NCBI GenBank assembly: GCA_030692045.1
Contig: JAUYCX010000037.1
Coordinates: 1-64,000, forward strand
Length of the DNA stretch: 64,000 bases
Source of the DNA: Candidatus Omnitrophota bacterium
GTDB taxonomy: Bacteria; Omnitrophota; Gorgyraeia; JAUYCX01
Direction: 5' to 3'
Position 1 is the first letter of the stretch. The number at the start of each line of letters is the position of its first letter. The notes below the pieces were generated by a model. That model saw nothing but the letters and a program-made list of their open reading frames with translations, had not been told where the DNA came from and did not search any database. Made by a program: the position numbers and the translations under genes. This document shows positions 16,720 through 24,678 of the stretch, piece by piece.

Positions 16720-17937
16720 ATGCAGACTAAGAAAGTTAGTATAGTTATTCCAGTATATAACGCAGAGAAGACATTGACATTATGTCTGGATTCTTTAATG
16801 AATTTGGATTATCCCAAGCAAGACTTAGAGATAATTGTGGTTGATAATGGGTCAACCGATAATACTAAAGAATTAATTGTAAGCTACCCTGTAAATTATG
16901 TTTATGAGCCAAAGGTTAAACAGTATAGCGCTGCCCTAAATCGAGGAATACAAATCTCTCAAGGAGAGTTTATAGCCTTTACTCATGGAGATTGTGTGGT
17001 AGAAAGGTTTTGGATATCCAACCTTCTTTCTGGTTTTAAAGATGAGCAAATAGCTGGTTGTGGCGGTAAGATATTGCCTTATAGATTAGATACACCTGCT
17101 CAAAGATACATAGCCAGTAGAACACTGGATTCTCAATTGCAGAATATTTGTTCAAAGGAGAGAATTTTACCTTATATTTTAAACGCTAACGCTATATATA
17201 GACGTAGCGTCCTAGAACAAATAGGTTTTTTTGATGAGTATTTCTCAGAGGATATGGAGCTTGACCTCTGTTGGAGAATCTTTTTAGCAGGTTACATATT
17301 CAATTACACAAAAGCTGCAGTAGTATACCATAGATATAGAGAATCTATTTCTTTGCTATGGAAACAACTGTTTAACATAGCTGTTAACGATCCGCGTTTC
17401 TTTAAAAAATATGATGGTATAATAAGTCCGTTTTATTCTATGTTTTATAGAGAGCCACTTTCTCTTTTAAATAGAATATGTGTTTCTATAAAAGGTTTTT
17501 TAAAATTTCTTATAAGACCACAATCCAATAATAGTTATCCTAGTTTATATTATCTTTTGGATATAATAAGCGCCTTTGCCTTCTTTATAGGTGGACTCTA
17601 CGGCGTTTATTTAAACCAGAGATTAAGAAAATCCCCGCTTCCTTTAAGAAAGGTTAAAAAGATAGTGTATAGAGATTTTGATGATGAGATTGTAGTGATA
17701 AATACATTTACTAAATCTTATTTTTATCTTAATGATGTCTCAGCACAGATATGGCGGAAGTTAAATTCAGGGAATAGGCCAGTTGAAGTAATGGATTATC
17801 TTATCGAGGAGTATGGGATATCCAAGGAACAAGCCAGTCAGGATGTGGATGAATATTTATATGAATTAGCCCAAGCAGGATTATTAAATGAAGAGGATTC
17901 TTTAGTGGAAAATAAGAGTGCGATTGAAAGGCAATAA
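16720..17937 (+). CDS. GT2 glycosyltransferase fused to PqqD-like domain, copy 2
   Basis: A 405-residue protein of the same design as the gene at 13092. The GT-A domain has KVSIVIPVYNAEKTL, DNGSTDNTKELI, THGDCVVERFW and EDMELDLCWRIFLAGY, followed by a hydrophobic linker. The PqqD-like domain is about residues 310-390 (DDEIVVINTFTKSYFYL, SAQIWRKL, LAQAGLLNE). In the metal-site loop THGDC replaces the TDADC of the copies at 32009 and 34588, so donor use may differ. A GGGAAGAAG ribosome site precedes the ATG. It is followed by a UDP-galactopyranose mutase-like gene, which may provide its donor. Confidence 0.85.
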   Translation: MQTKKVSIVIPVYNAEKTLTLCLDSLMNLDYPKQDLEIIVVDNGSTDNTKELIVSYPVNYVYEPKVKQYSAALNRGIQISQGEFIAFTHGDCVVERFWISNLLSGFKDEQIAGCGGKILPYRLDTPAQRYIASRTLDSQLQNICSKERILPYILNANAIYRRSVLEQIGFFDEYFSEDMELDLCWRIFLAGYIFNYTKAAVVYHRYRESISLLWKQLFNIAVNDPRFFKKYDGIISPFYSMFYREPLSLLNRICVSIKGFLKFLIRPQSNNSYPSLYYLLDIISAFAFFIGGLYGVYLNQRLRKSPLPLRKVKKIVYRDFDDEIVVINTFTKSYFYLNDVSAQIWRKLNSGNRPVEVMDYLIEEYGISKEQASQDVDEYLYELAQAGLLNEEDSLVENKSAIERQ

Positions 17938-17938
17938 A

Positions 17939-19099
17939 ATGAAAGTGGTGATACTCGGTGGAGGGTTGGCTGGCTGTACTATGGGCTATTTGCTATGCCG
18001 CGAAGGATATGAAGTAATCATAGTTGAGAAGGAAATGCAGTTAGGTGGTATGTGCCGAACCTTCTATAAAGATAGCTTGGGTTATGAAATAGGACCTCAT
18101 ATTATATATACTAATAGCAAAGAAACGATAAGTTTTATAAAGAGATTCATTGATATTGTTCCTAACGCACTTTATTTAGGAACCCAAATTGATGGAGAAA
18201 TACTAAGTTATCCATTACACATTGATGATATTGCTAAACTTAAAGATTCAGATAAGGTAATAAATGAGCTTACCCATCTTAATTCAAATGAACCTAATTA
18301 TACTAATTTTGAGACATATATGACTTCAACTGTAGGAAAGACTCTCTATGAATTATTCTATTACAATTACACAAAGAAATTCTGGAATATTGAACCCCAA
18401 AGGTTATCTTCGTCTTGGGCAAAAACAAGAAAGAGCCAATTGGTCTTAAGAAAAGACAAGGATAAGAGTGCCTTTCAAGTAAAATATCAAGGCTATCCTA
18501 AAACCGATTACAATGACCTAATTACTAAATTATCTAAAAGTTGCAAGGTCGTTAGAGGAACTGTAGAGAACTTTATTGGTGAGCCCATAGTTAATGGGGA
18601 ACACATTAAGGGAGATTTTTATATTAATACATTGTCTTTGGATGATTTATTTTCTCAAAGATTTGGTCGGCTCTCTTATCGAGGAATAAAACAAGAGATT
18701 GAAATTTTAAATCAGGAACATTATTTTAAAGATTATGCTTGGGTCTATTACCCTGATAATGGTTTTGATTATACCCGTATATGCGAGTATAAACATATAA
18801 ATCTAAAATCTAATCCAAGGACTTTAATCGCTAAGGAATTACCCACAGATGCGAAACATTACCCATTTTATAGCCAAGAGACAGAAAATATTTTTAATAA
18901 GTATATTGAATATTTATCCGGGTTTAATAATTTGGTTTCTCTTGGCAGGTTAGGTCTATATATTTACACTACTATGGGAGTTACTATCAGGATGTGCTTT
19001 GAAATAAAAAATCTTATAAAAAGTTATGCAAAATTAGATAAAGAACAAAAAAATAAAGAACATATGAAGATTAGGGCAATAGCAGAAAAGGGCGAATAG
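17939..19099 (+). CDS. UDP-galactopyranose mutase-like flavoprotein
   Basis: A 386-residue FAD protein. The dinucleotide-binding start is KVVILGGGLAGCTMGYLL; other family features are EKEMQLGGMCRT, GPHIIYTNS, ILSYPLHID, YYNYTKKFWNI, TRICEYKHIN and GRLGLYIYTTMG. These match Glf-type mutases, which interconvert UDP-galactopyranose and UDP-galactofuranose. I chose the ATG at 17939 because the Rossmann motif begins there; a longer frame from 17918 adds seven unlikely residues. Sequence divergence leaves the exact sugar open. It points to furanose sugars as a donor for the nearby glycosyltransferases. Confidence 0.8.
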   Translation: MKVVILGGGLAGCTMGYLLCREGYEVIIVEKEMQLGGMCRTFYKDSLGYEIGPHIIYTNSKETISFIKRFIDIVPNALYLGTQIDGEILSYPLHIDDIAKLKDSDKVINELTHLNSNEPNYTNFETYMTSTVGKTLYELFYYNYTKKFWNIEPQRLSSSWAKTRKSQLVLRKDKDKSAFQVKYQGYPKTDYNDLITKLSKSCKVVRGTVENFIGEPIVNGEHIKGDFYINTLSLDDLFSQRFGRLSYRGIKQEIEILNQEHYFKDYAWVYYPDNGFDYTRICEYKHINLKSNPRTLIAKELPTDAKHYPFYSQETENIFNKYIEYLSGFNNLVSLGRLGLYIYTTMGVTIRMCFEIKNLIKSYAKLDKEQKNKEHMKIRAIAEKGE

Positions 19100-19111
19100 C
19101 AAAACACTCAC

Positions 19112-19204
19112 ATGATAGACATAATCATCGTTACCTATAACGCCAAAGATAAGTTAAGGCGCTGTTTTGAATCTAATTTTCTCCTGACTCTACTTAAAAT
19201 CTAA
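19112..19204 (+). pseudogene. truncated GT2 (TPR-type) start
   Basis: Thirty codons beginning MIDIIIVTYNAKDKLRR, which match the first residues of the intact glycosyltransferases at 20550 and 26996 at both base and protein level, then diverge and stop. It is a remnant of a third copy of that gene. Confidence 0.75.
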
Positions 19205-19263
19205 TGTAAAATTACCCAAGTTCCCTCCCTGTGGATTTTTTTAAATATACCTTTAAATTTTTC

Positions 19264-19291
19264 TTGACTTTTTTAAATATTTATTTAAAAT
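19264..19291 (+). promoter_or_regulatory. sigma70-type promoter giving a probable leaderless mRNA
   Basis: TTGACT (19264-19269), 16 bp, TAAAAT (19286-19291). The ATG of the ATPase begins 7 bases after the -10 box, so transcription would start at or next to the start codon. No Shine-Dalgarno site exists. Two copies of TTTTTTAAATAT flank the -35 region (near 19237 and 19269) and could be an operator. Confidence 0.55.
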
Positions 19292-19297
19292 AGTCTT

Positions 19298-20518
19298 ATG
19301 CTACAAAGATCACTTTTTGATATTGCTTTTGCTGGCGTATGGGGTAGACAGATGCGTTTTATCACTGGCCCCCGCCAGTCAGGGAAAACTACTCTTGCTA
19401 AAATGAAACTTAAAGAAGCAGGGACGCAGAAGTTATATTACCTTTGGGATCTGCGTTCTGTGCGTAATCGGTATAAAGCAAGTGAACTCTTTTTTACCTC
19501 GGATTCTCCTGCGCAAAGAGGCGCGAAACTTTGGGTATGCTTTGATGAAATCCATAAAGTTAACGGATGGAAGAATATCCTCAAAGGTATCTTTGACGCC
19601 ACACAGGAACATTACCAGTTTATTGTTACAGGCTCCTCGAAGTTAGATATTTTAAGGCAGGCAGGCGATAGCCTGTCTGGTCGCTATTTTACCTTTCAAC
19701 TTTTACCGCTCAGCCTTAGGGAAGTCATTGGCCAACCTAGGATTGAAAAGTCAGAATGTAATAATCCTTTAGATTTTATTTTAGAGCAAATGAACCGTAA
19801 GGATACGAAGGTGCAAAAGGCATTAGAGCAATTATTGGCTTACAGCGGTTTTCCAGAGCCGTTTTTGGCTGGTAGAGGCGACTTCCAGAAGAAATGGTCG
19901 CGGGATTATTTAGAAAGGGTAATTACTGAGGATATCGGGCTTTTAACCCGTATTGCTGACCGCGAGAAACTTCACGATTTATACGAGCTTTTCCCCGAGA
20001 TGATTGGAAGCCCTATCTCTGAGAATTCATTGGCATCTCATTTGGAGAGTAATCCGGTTACAATTAAGAATTACCTTAGGAAATTACAGGATTTTTACCT
20101 TGCTTTTAAGATTATGCCTTATAGTCGGAATATCAAGAGAGCTCTTTTGAAAGCATCTAAATGGTATCTTTATGACTGGACACGCATTAAAGATCCTCAT
20201 AAGCGGTTTGAGAATTATATAGCGGTTGAGTTAAATTCGCGCCTATCTGCCTGGCAGGATTTGACAGGAACAGAGTTTAGCTTGAGCTACATCCGCGACA
20301 AAAATAAGCAAGAAACAGATTTTCTTATATTAAAAGAGCGCAAGCCCTGGCTTATGGTTGAGGCAAAATACTCTGATGTGCCGATAGAAAATCACCATAT
20401 CAGAATTTCTAATATTTTAGGTGGAATTCCAATTGTGCAGGTGTGTTTTGAAGATAATGTTGCTTCGCAAGAGAAGAAAAATGCTTTTCGATTGTCCGCC
20501 TCAAGATTTCTTTTGTAA
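19298..20518 (+). CDS. AAA-type ATPase with DUF4143-like C-terminus
   Basis: A 406-residue ATPase of the widespread accessory family with an AAA_14-like N-terminus and DUF4143-like C-terminus. Visible are the P-loop TGPRQSGKTTLAK, Walker B-like WVCFDEIHK, sensor IVTGSSKLDI, and RKLQDFYLAFKIMPYSRN in the C-terminal part. The cellular role of the family is unknown; members are patchily spread and often lie in variable islands. It has its own leaderless-type promoter and interrupts the glycosyltransferase series, so it is probably an inserted cargo gene. Confidence 0.82.
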   Translation: MLQRSLFDIAFAGVWGRQMRFITGPRQSGKTTLAKMKLKEAGTQKLYYLWDLRSVRNRYKASELFFTSDSPAQRGAKLWVCFDEIHKVNGWKNILKGIFDATQEHYQFIVTGSSKLDILRQAGDSLSGRYFTFQLLPLSLREVIGQPRIEKSECNNPLDFILEQMNRKDTKVQKALEQLLAYSGFPEPFLAGRGDFQKKWSRDYLERVITEDIGLLTRIADREKLHDLYELFPEMIGSPISENSLASHLESNPVTIKNYLRKLQDFYLAFKIMPYSRNIKRALLKASKWYLYDWTRIKDPHKRFENYIAVELNSRLSAWQDLTGTEFSLSYIRDKNKQETDFLILKERKPWLMVEAKYSDVPIENHHIRISNILGGIPIVQVCFEDNVASQEKKNAFRLSASRFLL

Positions 20519-20549
20519 AAGAATCGTAGCCAATAGTGCACACCATAAT

Positions 20550-21632
20550 ATGTTTGACCTAATCATCGTAACCTATAACGCCAAAGATAAACTAAGACTT
20601 TGTCTAAGTTCTGTAGAAAGACATACAAACGGCATACAGTATATGCTCACAGTTGTTAATAACAATAGCTCTGATGGAACCTTGCAATTTCTAAAGAAGT
20701 ATCAACAACAGCATAAGATAAAAGTTATTCATACTGATAAAAATCTTGGTTTTTGTGGAGGAGCTAATCTTGCACTAAAGAATACATCTAATAAGTTTAT
20801 AGTTCTTTTAGATGATGATGTCGAGGTAACTCAAGGCTGGCTTAAGGAGCTATATAAACAAATAAAAAATAAACCTAAAATTGGTATAGTTGGTTGTAAA
20901 ATTTTCCTTCCCTCTAAAAGGATATTTTCTGCAGATTATAGGGTAAGACCAATTTACCTTGTTGGTTGTGGCGAAATAGACAAAGGCCAGCGAGATTATA
21001 TTAAAGAGTGTGATGCCCTTGTTGGTCCTTGCTGGTTAATGAGAAGAGAACTTATAAAAAAAGTAGGCTATTTTGATGAGAGGTTTTTCCCTTCCCAGCA
21101 CGAAGATATAGATTATTGCTTAAGGACAAGATTAGCCGGTTACAAGATAATTTATAATGGTAGGGTTAAGATTAGCCATCATCATCTCTTTAGGGATGGA
21201 CAACAATTCAGAGAGAATTGGCGTAAATTCTTAAAGAAATGGAAAGCTCTTCTTTCTAAATTCCCCCTCAAAGACAGCCACCCCGTGGATAGATATATAG
21301 CAAAAGGAGTAGGTTACATTAAAAAGAAAAAATTTAGACAGGCACTGGCTGAATTAAAAAATGTAGAGTCAATTGACAAGAGATTTTCCGAGCCACTTTA
21401 TAAGGGAATGACGTTAGATGGTCTGGGTAAATACCCTGAGGCAATCCAGCAATTTAAGAAGGTCTTAAATTTAAATCCTTCTAATTTCTCAATTTTTAAT
21501 TTCTCAGCTCATCATGAACTCGCACTTTTATATAAAAAGCTTGGTTTGGCCAAACAAGCCAAAAAGGAATTTATAAAAACACTTGATTTCATCCCATTTA
21601 ATAAAAACCTATTATCTCTAAATTCTTCTTAA
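20550..21632 (+). CDS. GT2 glycosyltransferase with TPR-like C-terminus, copy 1
   Basis: A 360-residue protein. The GT-A domain (about 1-230) has FDLIIVTYNAKDKL, NNNSSDGTLQFL, VLLDDDVEV (DxD motif), GPCWLMRRELIKKVGYFDE and HEDIDYCLRTRLAGY, resembling rhamnosyltransferase-type enzymes. The last ~100 residues form TPR-like helical repeats (YPEAIQQFKKVLNLNPSNFS). The ATG at 20550 fits the domain start; an upstream extension reaches into the ATPase gene in another frame. It is a near duplicate of the gene at 26996. It has no PqqD-like domain, unlike the other GT2 group here; the TPR part may bind partner proteins. Confidence 0.85.
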   Translation: MFDLIIVTYNAKDKLRLCLSSVERHTNGIQYMLTVVNNNSSDGTLQFLKKYQQQHKIKVIHTDKNLGFCGGANLALKNTSNKFIVLLDDDVEVTQGWLKELYKQIKNKPKIGIVGCKIFLPSKRIFSADYRVRPIYLVGCGEIDKGQRDYIKECDALVGPCWLMRRELIKKVGYFDERFFPSQHEDIDYCLRTRLAGYKIIYNGRVKISHHHLFRDGQQFRENWRKFLKKWKALLSKFPLKDSHPVDRYIAKGVGYIKKKKFRQALAELKNVESIDKRFSEPLYKGMTLDGLGKYPEAIQQFKKVLNLNPSNFSIFNFSAHHELALLYKKLGLAKQAKKEFIKTLDFIPFNKNLLSLNSS

Positions 21633-21667
21633 GCCAATTCAGAAATACCTCAGTAGGAAAATCTATA

Positions 21668-21696
21668 TTGACGAAACAATTTTTAGATGGTATATT
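21668..21696 (+). promoter_or_regulatory. candidate sigma70-type promoter for AbiE-like operon
   Basis: TTGACG (21668-21673), 17 bp, TATATT (21691-21696), placing transcription start near 21703 and giving a leader of about 27 bases with an AAGGA ribosome site. Confidence 0.45.
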
Positions 21697-21729
21697 TCAG
21701 GAAGTCCCTGAAGATAAGGATTAAATGAA

Positions 21730-22359
21730 ATGGATTATCTTTCACTAAGCTTGGTGTTAAGGAAGAATAAGGTTTATCTTTTTAGTTCAACAGACCTTAA
21801 GAATTTTTTTCCCAAGGAAAAGAAAAAGACAATAAGGAATAATTTAACCAGATGGCTTTTTAAAGGACATTTTATAAGGCTAAAGAGGGATTTGTATGAA
21901 TTTGTGGAGTACGGTCCAGAATTGAGAATTCCGGATTTTTATGTTGCCAATAAATTATACGAACCATCTTATGTGTCTTTGGAAACAGCGCTTTCAATTT
22001 ACAGTATTATTCCAGAGATTGCCGCAGCAGTTACTTCGGTGACCACTCGACCTACGCGCACATTTAGAAATAAATACGGCTCCTTTTTTTATAGGACTTG
22101 TAAAAGAGAGGCTTTCTCAGGATATAGTCTAATGCGATACGAAGGTTTTAAGGTGTATATTGCCGATAAAGAAAAGTCGCTGGTTGATTTCTTATATTAT
22201 CGTCTGCGTTTGGGCTCTTCTTTAGATTTTGCAGAAGAGCGTCTTAACAAAAAGATTTTAAAAAAGATAGATTGGCAAAAGGCTTTTCGTTACGCAAAAC
22301 TCTTTAATCAAAGAACAATTGAGTCAGCAAAAAAATGTAAGGAGTATGCTCAATGTTAA
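21730..22359 (+). CDS. AbiEi-like antitoxin
   Basis: A 209-residue protein resembling AbiEi antitoxins of type IV toxin-antitoxin systems. The N-terminal ~55 residues look like a winged helix (RNNLTRWLFKGHFIRLKRDLYEF). The C-terminal region has SYVSLETALSIYSIIPE, VTSVTTRPTRTFRNKYGSF and YIADKEKSLVDFLYYR, all family-like. AbiEi represses its own operon. It overlaps the next gene by 7 bp, matching the usual AbiEi-AbiEii order. Confidence 0.82.
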   Translation: MDYLSLSLVLRKNKVYLFSSTDLKNFFPKEKKKTIRNNLTRWLFKGHFIRLKRDLYEFVEYGPELRIPDFYVANKLYEPSYVSLETALSIYSIIPEIAAAVTSVTTRPTRTFRNKYGSFFYRTCKREAFSGYSLMRYEGFKVYIADKEKSLVDFLYYRLRLGSSLDFAEERLNKKILKKIDWQKAFRYAKLFNQRTIESAKKCKEYAQC

Positions 22360-23144
22360 ATTTAGAATATCTCTTGGAAGAGGCAAAGAATAATGGGCTG
22401 CCTCTTTTAAAAAGGAGAGGTATTCTAAGAGAATATCTGCAAGTAATAATTTTAAATAGTATCTTTAGACACAATTTTGGAAAATTAATGTTTTTTATGG
22501 GAGGCACAGCCTTAAGATTTTTTTATAATATGCCTCGTTTTTCAGAAGATTTAGATTTTGATACCTCTGATTTAAATTTTGAAGAATTCAAAGTGATTTT
22601 GGGCTATATAGAAAAAGGATTACTTAAAGAGGGTTTTTCTTCAAAGATTTCCTGTGAAAAAAGAGATAATCTTTATGTTGCTGAATTGTATTTTCAAGAT
22701 TTGATGAGATTATACGAGATTACTGATAAAAGAGGTTTAGACTTAATGATTAAGATTGAGGTTTATAAGCCCGCCTGGGACTTACAGACGGAAGCCGGGG
22801 TCTTGAGTTTATATGGTTATAACTTTTCTTGTGTTTTGCTGGGTAAAGGGAATCTTATCTCTGAGAAATTGTGTGCCCTTTTTAATAGAAAAAGGGGAAG
22901 GGATATTTATGATATCTTGTTTATGCTTAAAAGGCAGTTTCCTTTTAAAAGAGATGTGCTTGCAGTCAATAAAATAGAAGGTTCTCCCAAAGAGCTCATT
23001 TTAGAATATTTGAAGAATTTATCAGCTAAGGAATTAAAGTTTTTAGCCGAGCAGGTTAAGCCGTTTTTATTCAAAGAAGATGATATTGAATTGATTTTAA
23101 ATGCTCCTCTTTATGCAGAAAGATTTTTGAGAGAATACAAATGA
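22353..23144 (+). CDS. AbiEii-like nucleotidyltransferase toxin
   Basis: A 263-residue nucleotidyltransferase of the AbiEii/AbiGii type. FFMGGTALRFFYNMPRFSED and LDFDTSD form the nucleotidyltransferase signature (GG, then S-x-D-x-D), and LISEKLCALFNRKRGRDIYD is the family's second conserved block. AbiEii toxins block growth by transferring nucleotides to an RNA target, and the paired AbiEi neutralises this. It sits with its antitoxin inside the peptide/glycosyltransferase island and probably serves stabilisation or phage defence. Confidence 0.85.
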   Translation: MLNLEYLLEEAKNNGLPLLKRRGILREYLQVIILNSIFRHNFGKLMFFMGGTALRFFYNMPRFSEDLDFDTSDLNFEEFKVILGYIEKGLLKEGFSSKISCEKRDNLYVAELYFQDLMRLYEITDKRGLDLMIKIEVYKPAWDLQTEAGVLSLYGYNFSCVLLGKGNLISEKLCALFNRKRGRDIYDILFMLKRQFPFKRDVLAVNKIEGSPKELILEYLKNLSAKELKFLAEQVKPFLFKEDDIELILNAPLYAERFLREYK

Positions 23145-23198
23145 TTAAATGAAATCATTTATATGTCTTTTTGGTAATATAACTCACAGGAGGTAAAG

Positions 23199-23480
23199 AT
23201 GAGTACAGCTAAAAGATACAAAATAGATAAGGACAAGATAACCTACCGCATCATTGACGCTGAGGCGGTAATCTTAAACTTGGATAATGGCTATTATTAT
23301 AGTTTAAATGAGACAGGAACAAAGATATGGAAGCATATAAATGATGGCAAGAATTTAAGCGAAATTCTTGACTCTCTTAAAACAGAATTCCAAATTCCGG
23401 AAAATAAATTAAAAAATGACCTTTTTGGATTAATTAAAGATTTGGAAAAAGAAGAACTGGTTAAATGTAATTCTAAATAG
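23199..23480 (+). CDS. stand-alone PqqD-like (RRE) protein, copy 2
   Basis: A 93-residue PqqD-like protein nearly identical to the copy at 11648 over RIIDAEAVILNLDNGYYYSL, NETGTKIW and ENKLKNDL; the N-terminus (MSTAKRYKIDKDKITY) differs most. A CAGGAGG ribosome site lies 7 bases before the ATG. A methyltransferase gene starts 11 bp downstream and a short peptide ORF follows that, so this copy may serve peptide B at 24268. Confidence 0.88.
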   Translation: MSTAKRYKIDKDKITYRIIDAEAVILNLDNGYYYSLNETGTKIWKHINDGKNLSEILDSLKTEFQIPENKLKNDLFGLIKDLEKEELVKCNSK

Positions 23481-23491
23481 AAAGCATAGTA

Positions 23492-24271
23492 TTGACTAAA
23501 AAAGATAATATACAGATCTATCCAGAAAAAACCATAGAATTTTTTGATAGCATTAGTGAAAAATATGGAGAAAAGAATACTACCCCTGAACTCGAGCTTA
23601 AGAGCAATGATTTGATAGCAGATATTTTGTTAAATTCAAGCAACTCATTTATGATTTTAGATGCAGGATGCGGCAATGCTTCATTTATCAAAAGAATTGC
23701 AAACAATAATAAATTTCATATTATTGGAATAGATTTTTCAAGTAAGATGCTCGAAGTAGGAAAGAGGCGCCTAAATAGACACAATAATGTAAAATTCGTT
23801 CAGGCTGTTGTAGAAAATTTACCGTTTAAAAATAATATTTTTGATAGAATTTCACTCATTAATATAAGTCCTACCCTTTTAAATAAACAACAGTTTTTAG
23901 ATACATTAAAAGAAATAGCCAGAGTAAGCCTACCTTATGCTAAACTCTATTTAAATATCTGGAATTCCTGGAATCCAATTCTGGCTATAAAATGTAGACG
24001 TCATGATATGGAAAATAGACCATTAAAAACATATTCTTCTTTTAATATGAATAAATTATTTAAAAAAGCAAGTTTTAAAATTAAGAGAAAATTTTATCTC
24101 GCAGATGATAAAATAGATTATGGAAGTTTAAAAAGATATAAAAAATGGTATAAAAAACTGGGACAATTAATCTACCTTTATCTGTCTCGTTTCTTTATAT
24201 TTTCTCCTGTTATAGTTTTTGAAGCACAGGTGGATAAGAAATATTCAAATGAGAAGGAGGTGAAGAAATGA
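23492..24271 (+). CDS. class I SAM-dependent methyltransferase
   Basis: A 259-residue Rossmann-fold methyltransferase starting with TTG. Motif I is ILDAGCGNASFIKRIA (about 53-68), acidic residue in GIDFSSKMLEVGKRRL, then FVQAVVENLPFKNNIFDRIS, typical of the UbiE/MPBQ-type group. The C-terminus is basic and hydrophobic. It is wedged between a PqqD-like gene and a short peptide ORF, overlapping the peptide start by 4 bp, so translation is coupled. A peptide or sugar methylation role is inferred from position only. Confidence 0.82.
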   Translation: MTKKDNIQIYPEKTIEFFDSISEKYGEKNTTPELELKSNDLIADILLNSSNSFMILDAGCGNASFIKRIANNNKFHIIGIDFSSKMLEVGKRRLNRHNNVKFVQAVVENLPFKNNIFDRISLINISPTLLNKQQFLDTLKEIARVSLPYAKLYLNIWNSWNPILAIKCRRHDMENRPLKTYSSFNMNKLFKKASFKIKRKFYLADDKIDYGSLKRYKKWYKKLGQLIYLYLSRFFIFSPVIVFEAQVDKKYSNEKEVKK

Positions 24272-24372
24272 ATAAAAGAAATGAAATGCCAAAAAGCACA
24301 AAGGGTAAGAAAGAATACCAGAAACCTCAACTAAAAAGATTTAAAGGTTTAAGAAAAATAGTAGCAACGTAA
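24268..24372 (+). CDS. short precursor-like peptide B (YxxPxL motif)
   Basis: A 34-residue ORF, the shortest of the five, with a GAAGGAGG ribosome site. After a Lys-rich start it has EYQKPQLKRFKGLRKIVAT and ends there. The Y-x-x-P-x-L-x-R-F element and the following RKI match peptides C and D (L/V-R-K-[MI]). It overlaps the methyltransferase gene by 4 bp. With almost nothing after the conserved part, the core, if any, would lie within the conserved tail, which makes this member informative. Confidence 0.65.
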   Translation: MNKRNEMPKSTKGKKEYQKPQLKRFKGLRKIVAT

Positions 24373-24478
24373 GAAAAATAACAGCATTGTCGGCTTAAGC
24401 AGGGTAAAACCCGCATAGTTAATACTGAATATGAGCCGCCCCCTAATGATATGCTTCGGGTTCCCTTAAACCATCCTT

Positions 24479-24670
24479 TTGGGCAGTTTTGTTTTGACTT
24501 GGGCGCAGAAAGAAATAGATTTGGAGCGAAGGTACCCACAGGCACCAACTTGGGCATATGAATTTCCGATAAATAAAGTTAATGAAATATTATCAACCGC
24601 CGAAAAATATTTCACACTGACAACACGGCAACTCTTGGAATTTGCAAGAAAAGTTTTTCAAAGGAGATAG
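24479..24670 (+). pseudogene. unrecognised gene remnant
   Basis: The 306 bp between peptide B and the next glycosyltransferase contain overlapping open stretches in two frames. One frame runs from about 24421 (EYEPPPNDMLRVPLNHPFGQ and on, ending near 24560); the other is a 63-codon ORF from a TTG at 24479 (LERRYPQAPTWAYEF, TAEKYFTLTTRQLLEFARKV). Both look protein-like and could be two pieces of one frameshifted gene. I do not recognise it. An AAAGGAG site at its end serves the next gene. Confidence 0.3.
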
Positions 24671-24678
24671 CTGTATAA

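Noticed and set aside
17939-19099. Protoporphyrinogen oxidase or carotenoid desaturase-like enzyme
   Set aside because: The FAD-binding start fits several families, but GPHIIYTNS, the CEYKH and the GRLGLY motifs match UDP-galactopyranose mutase better.
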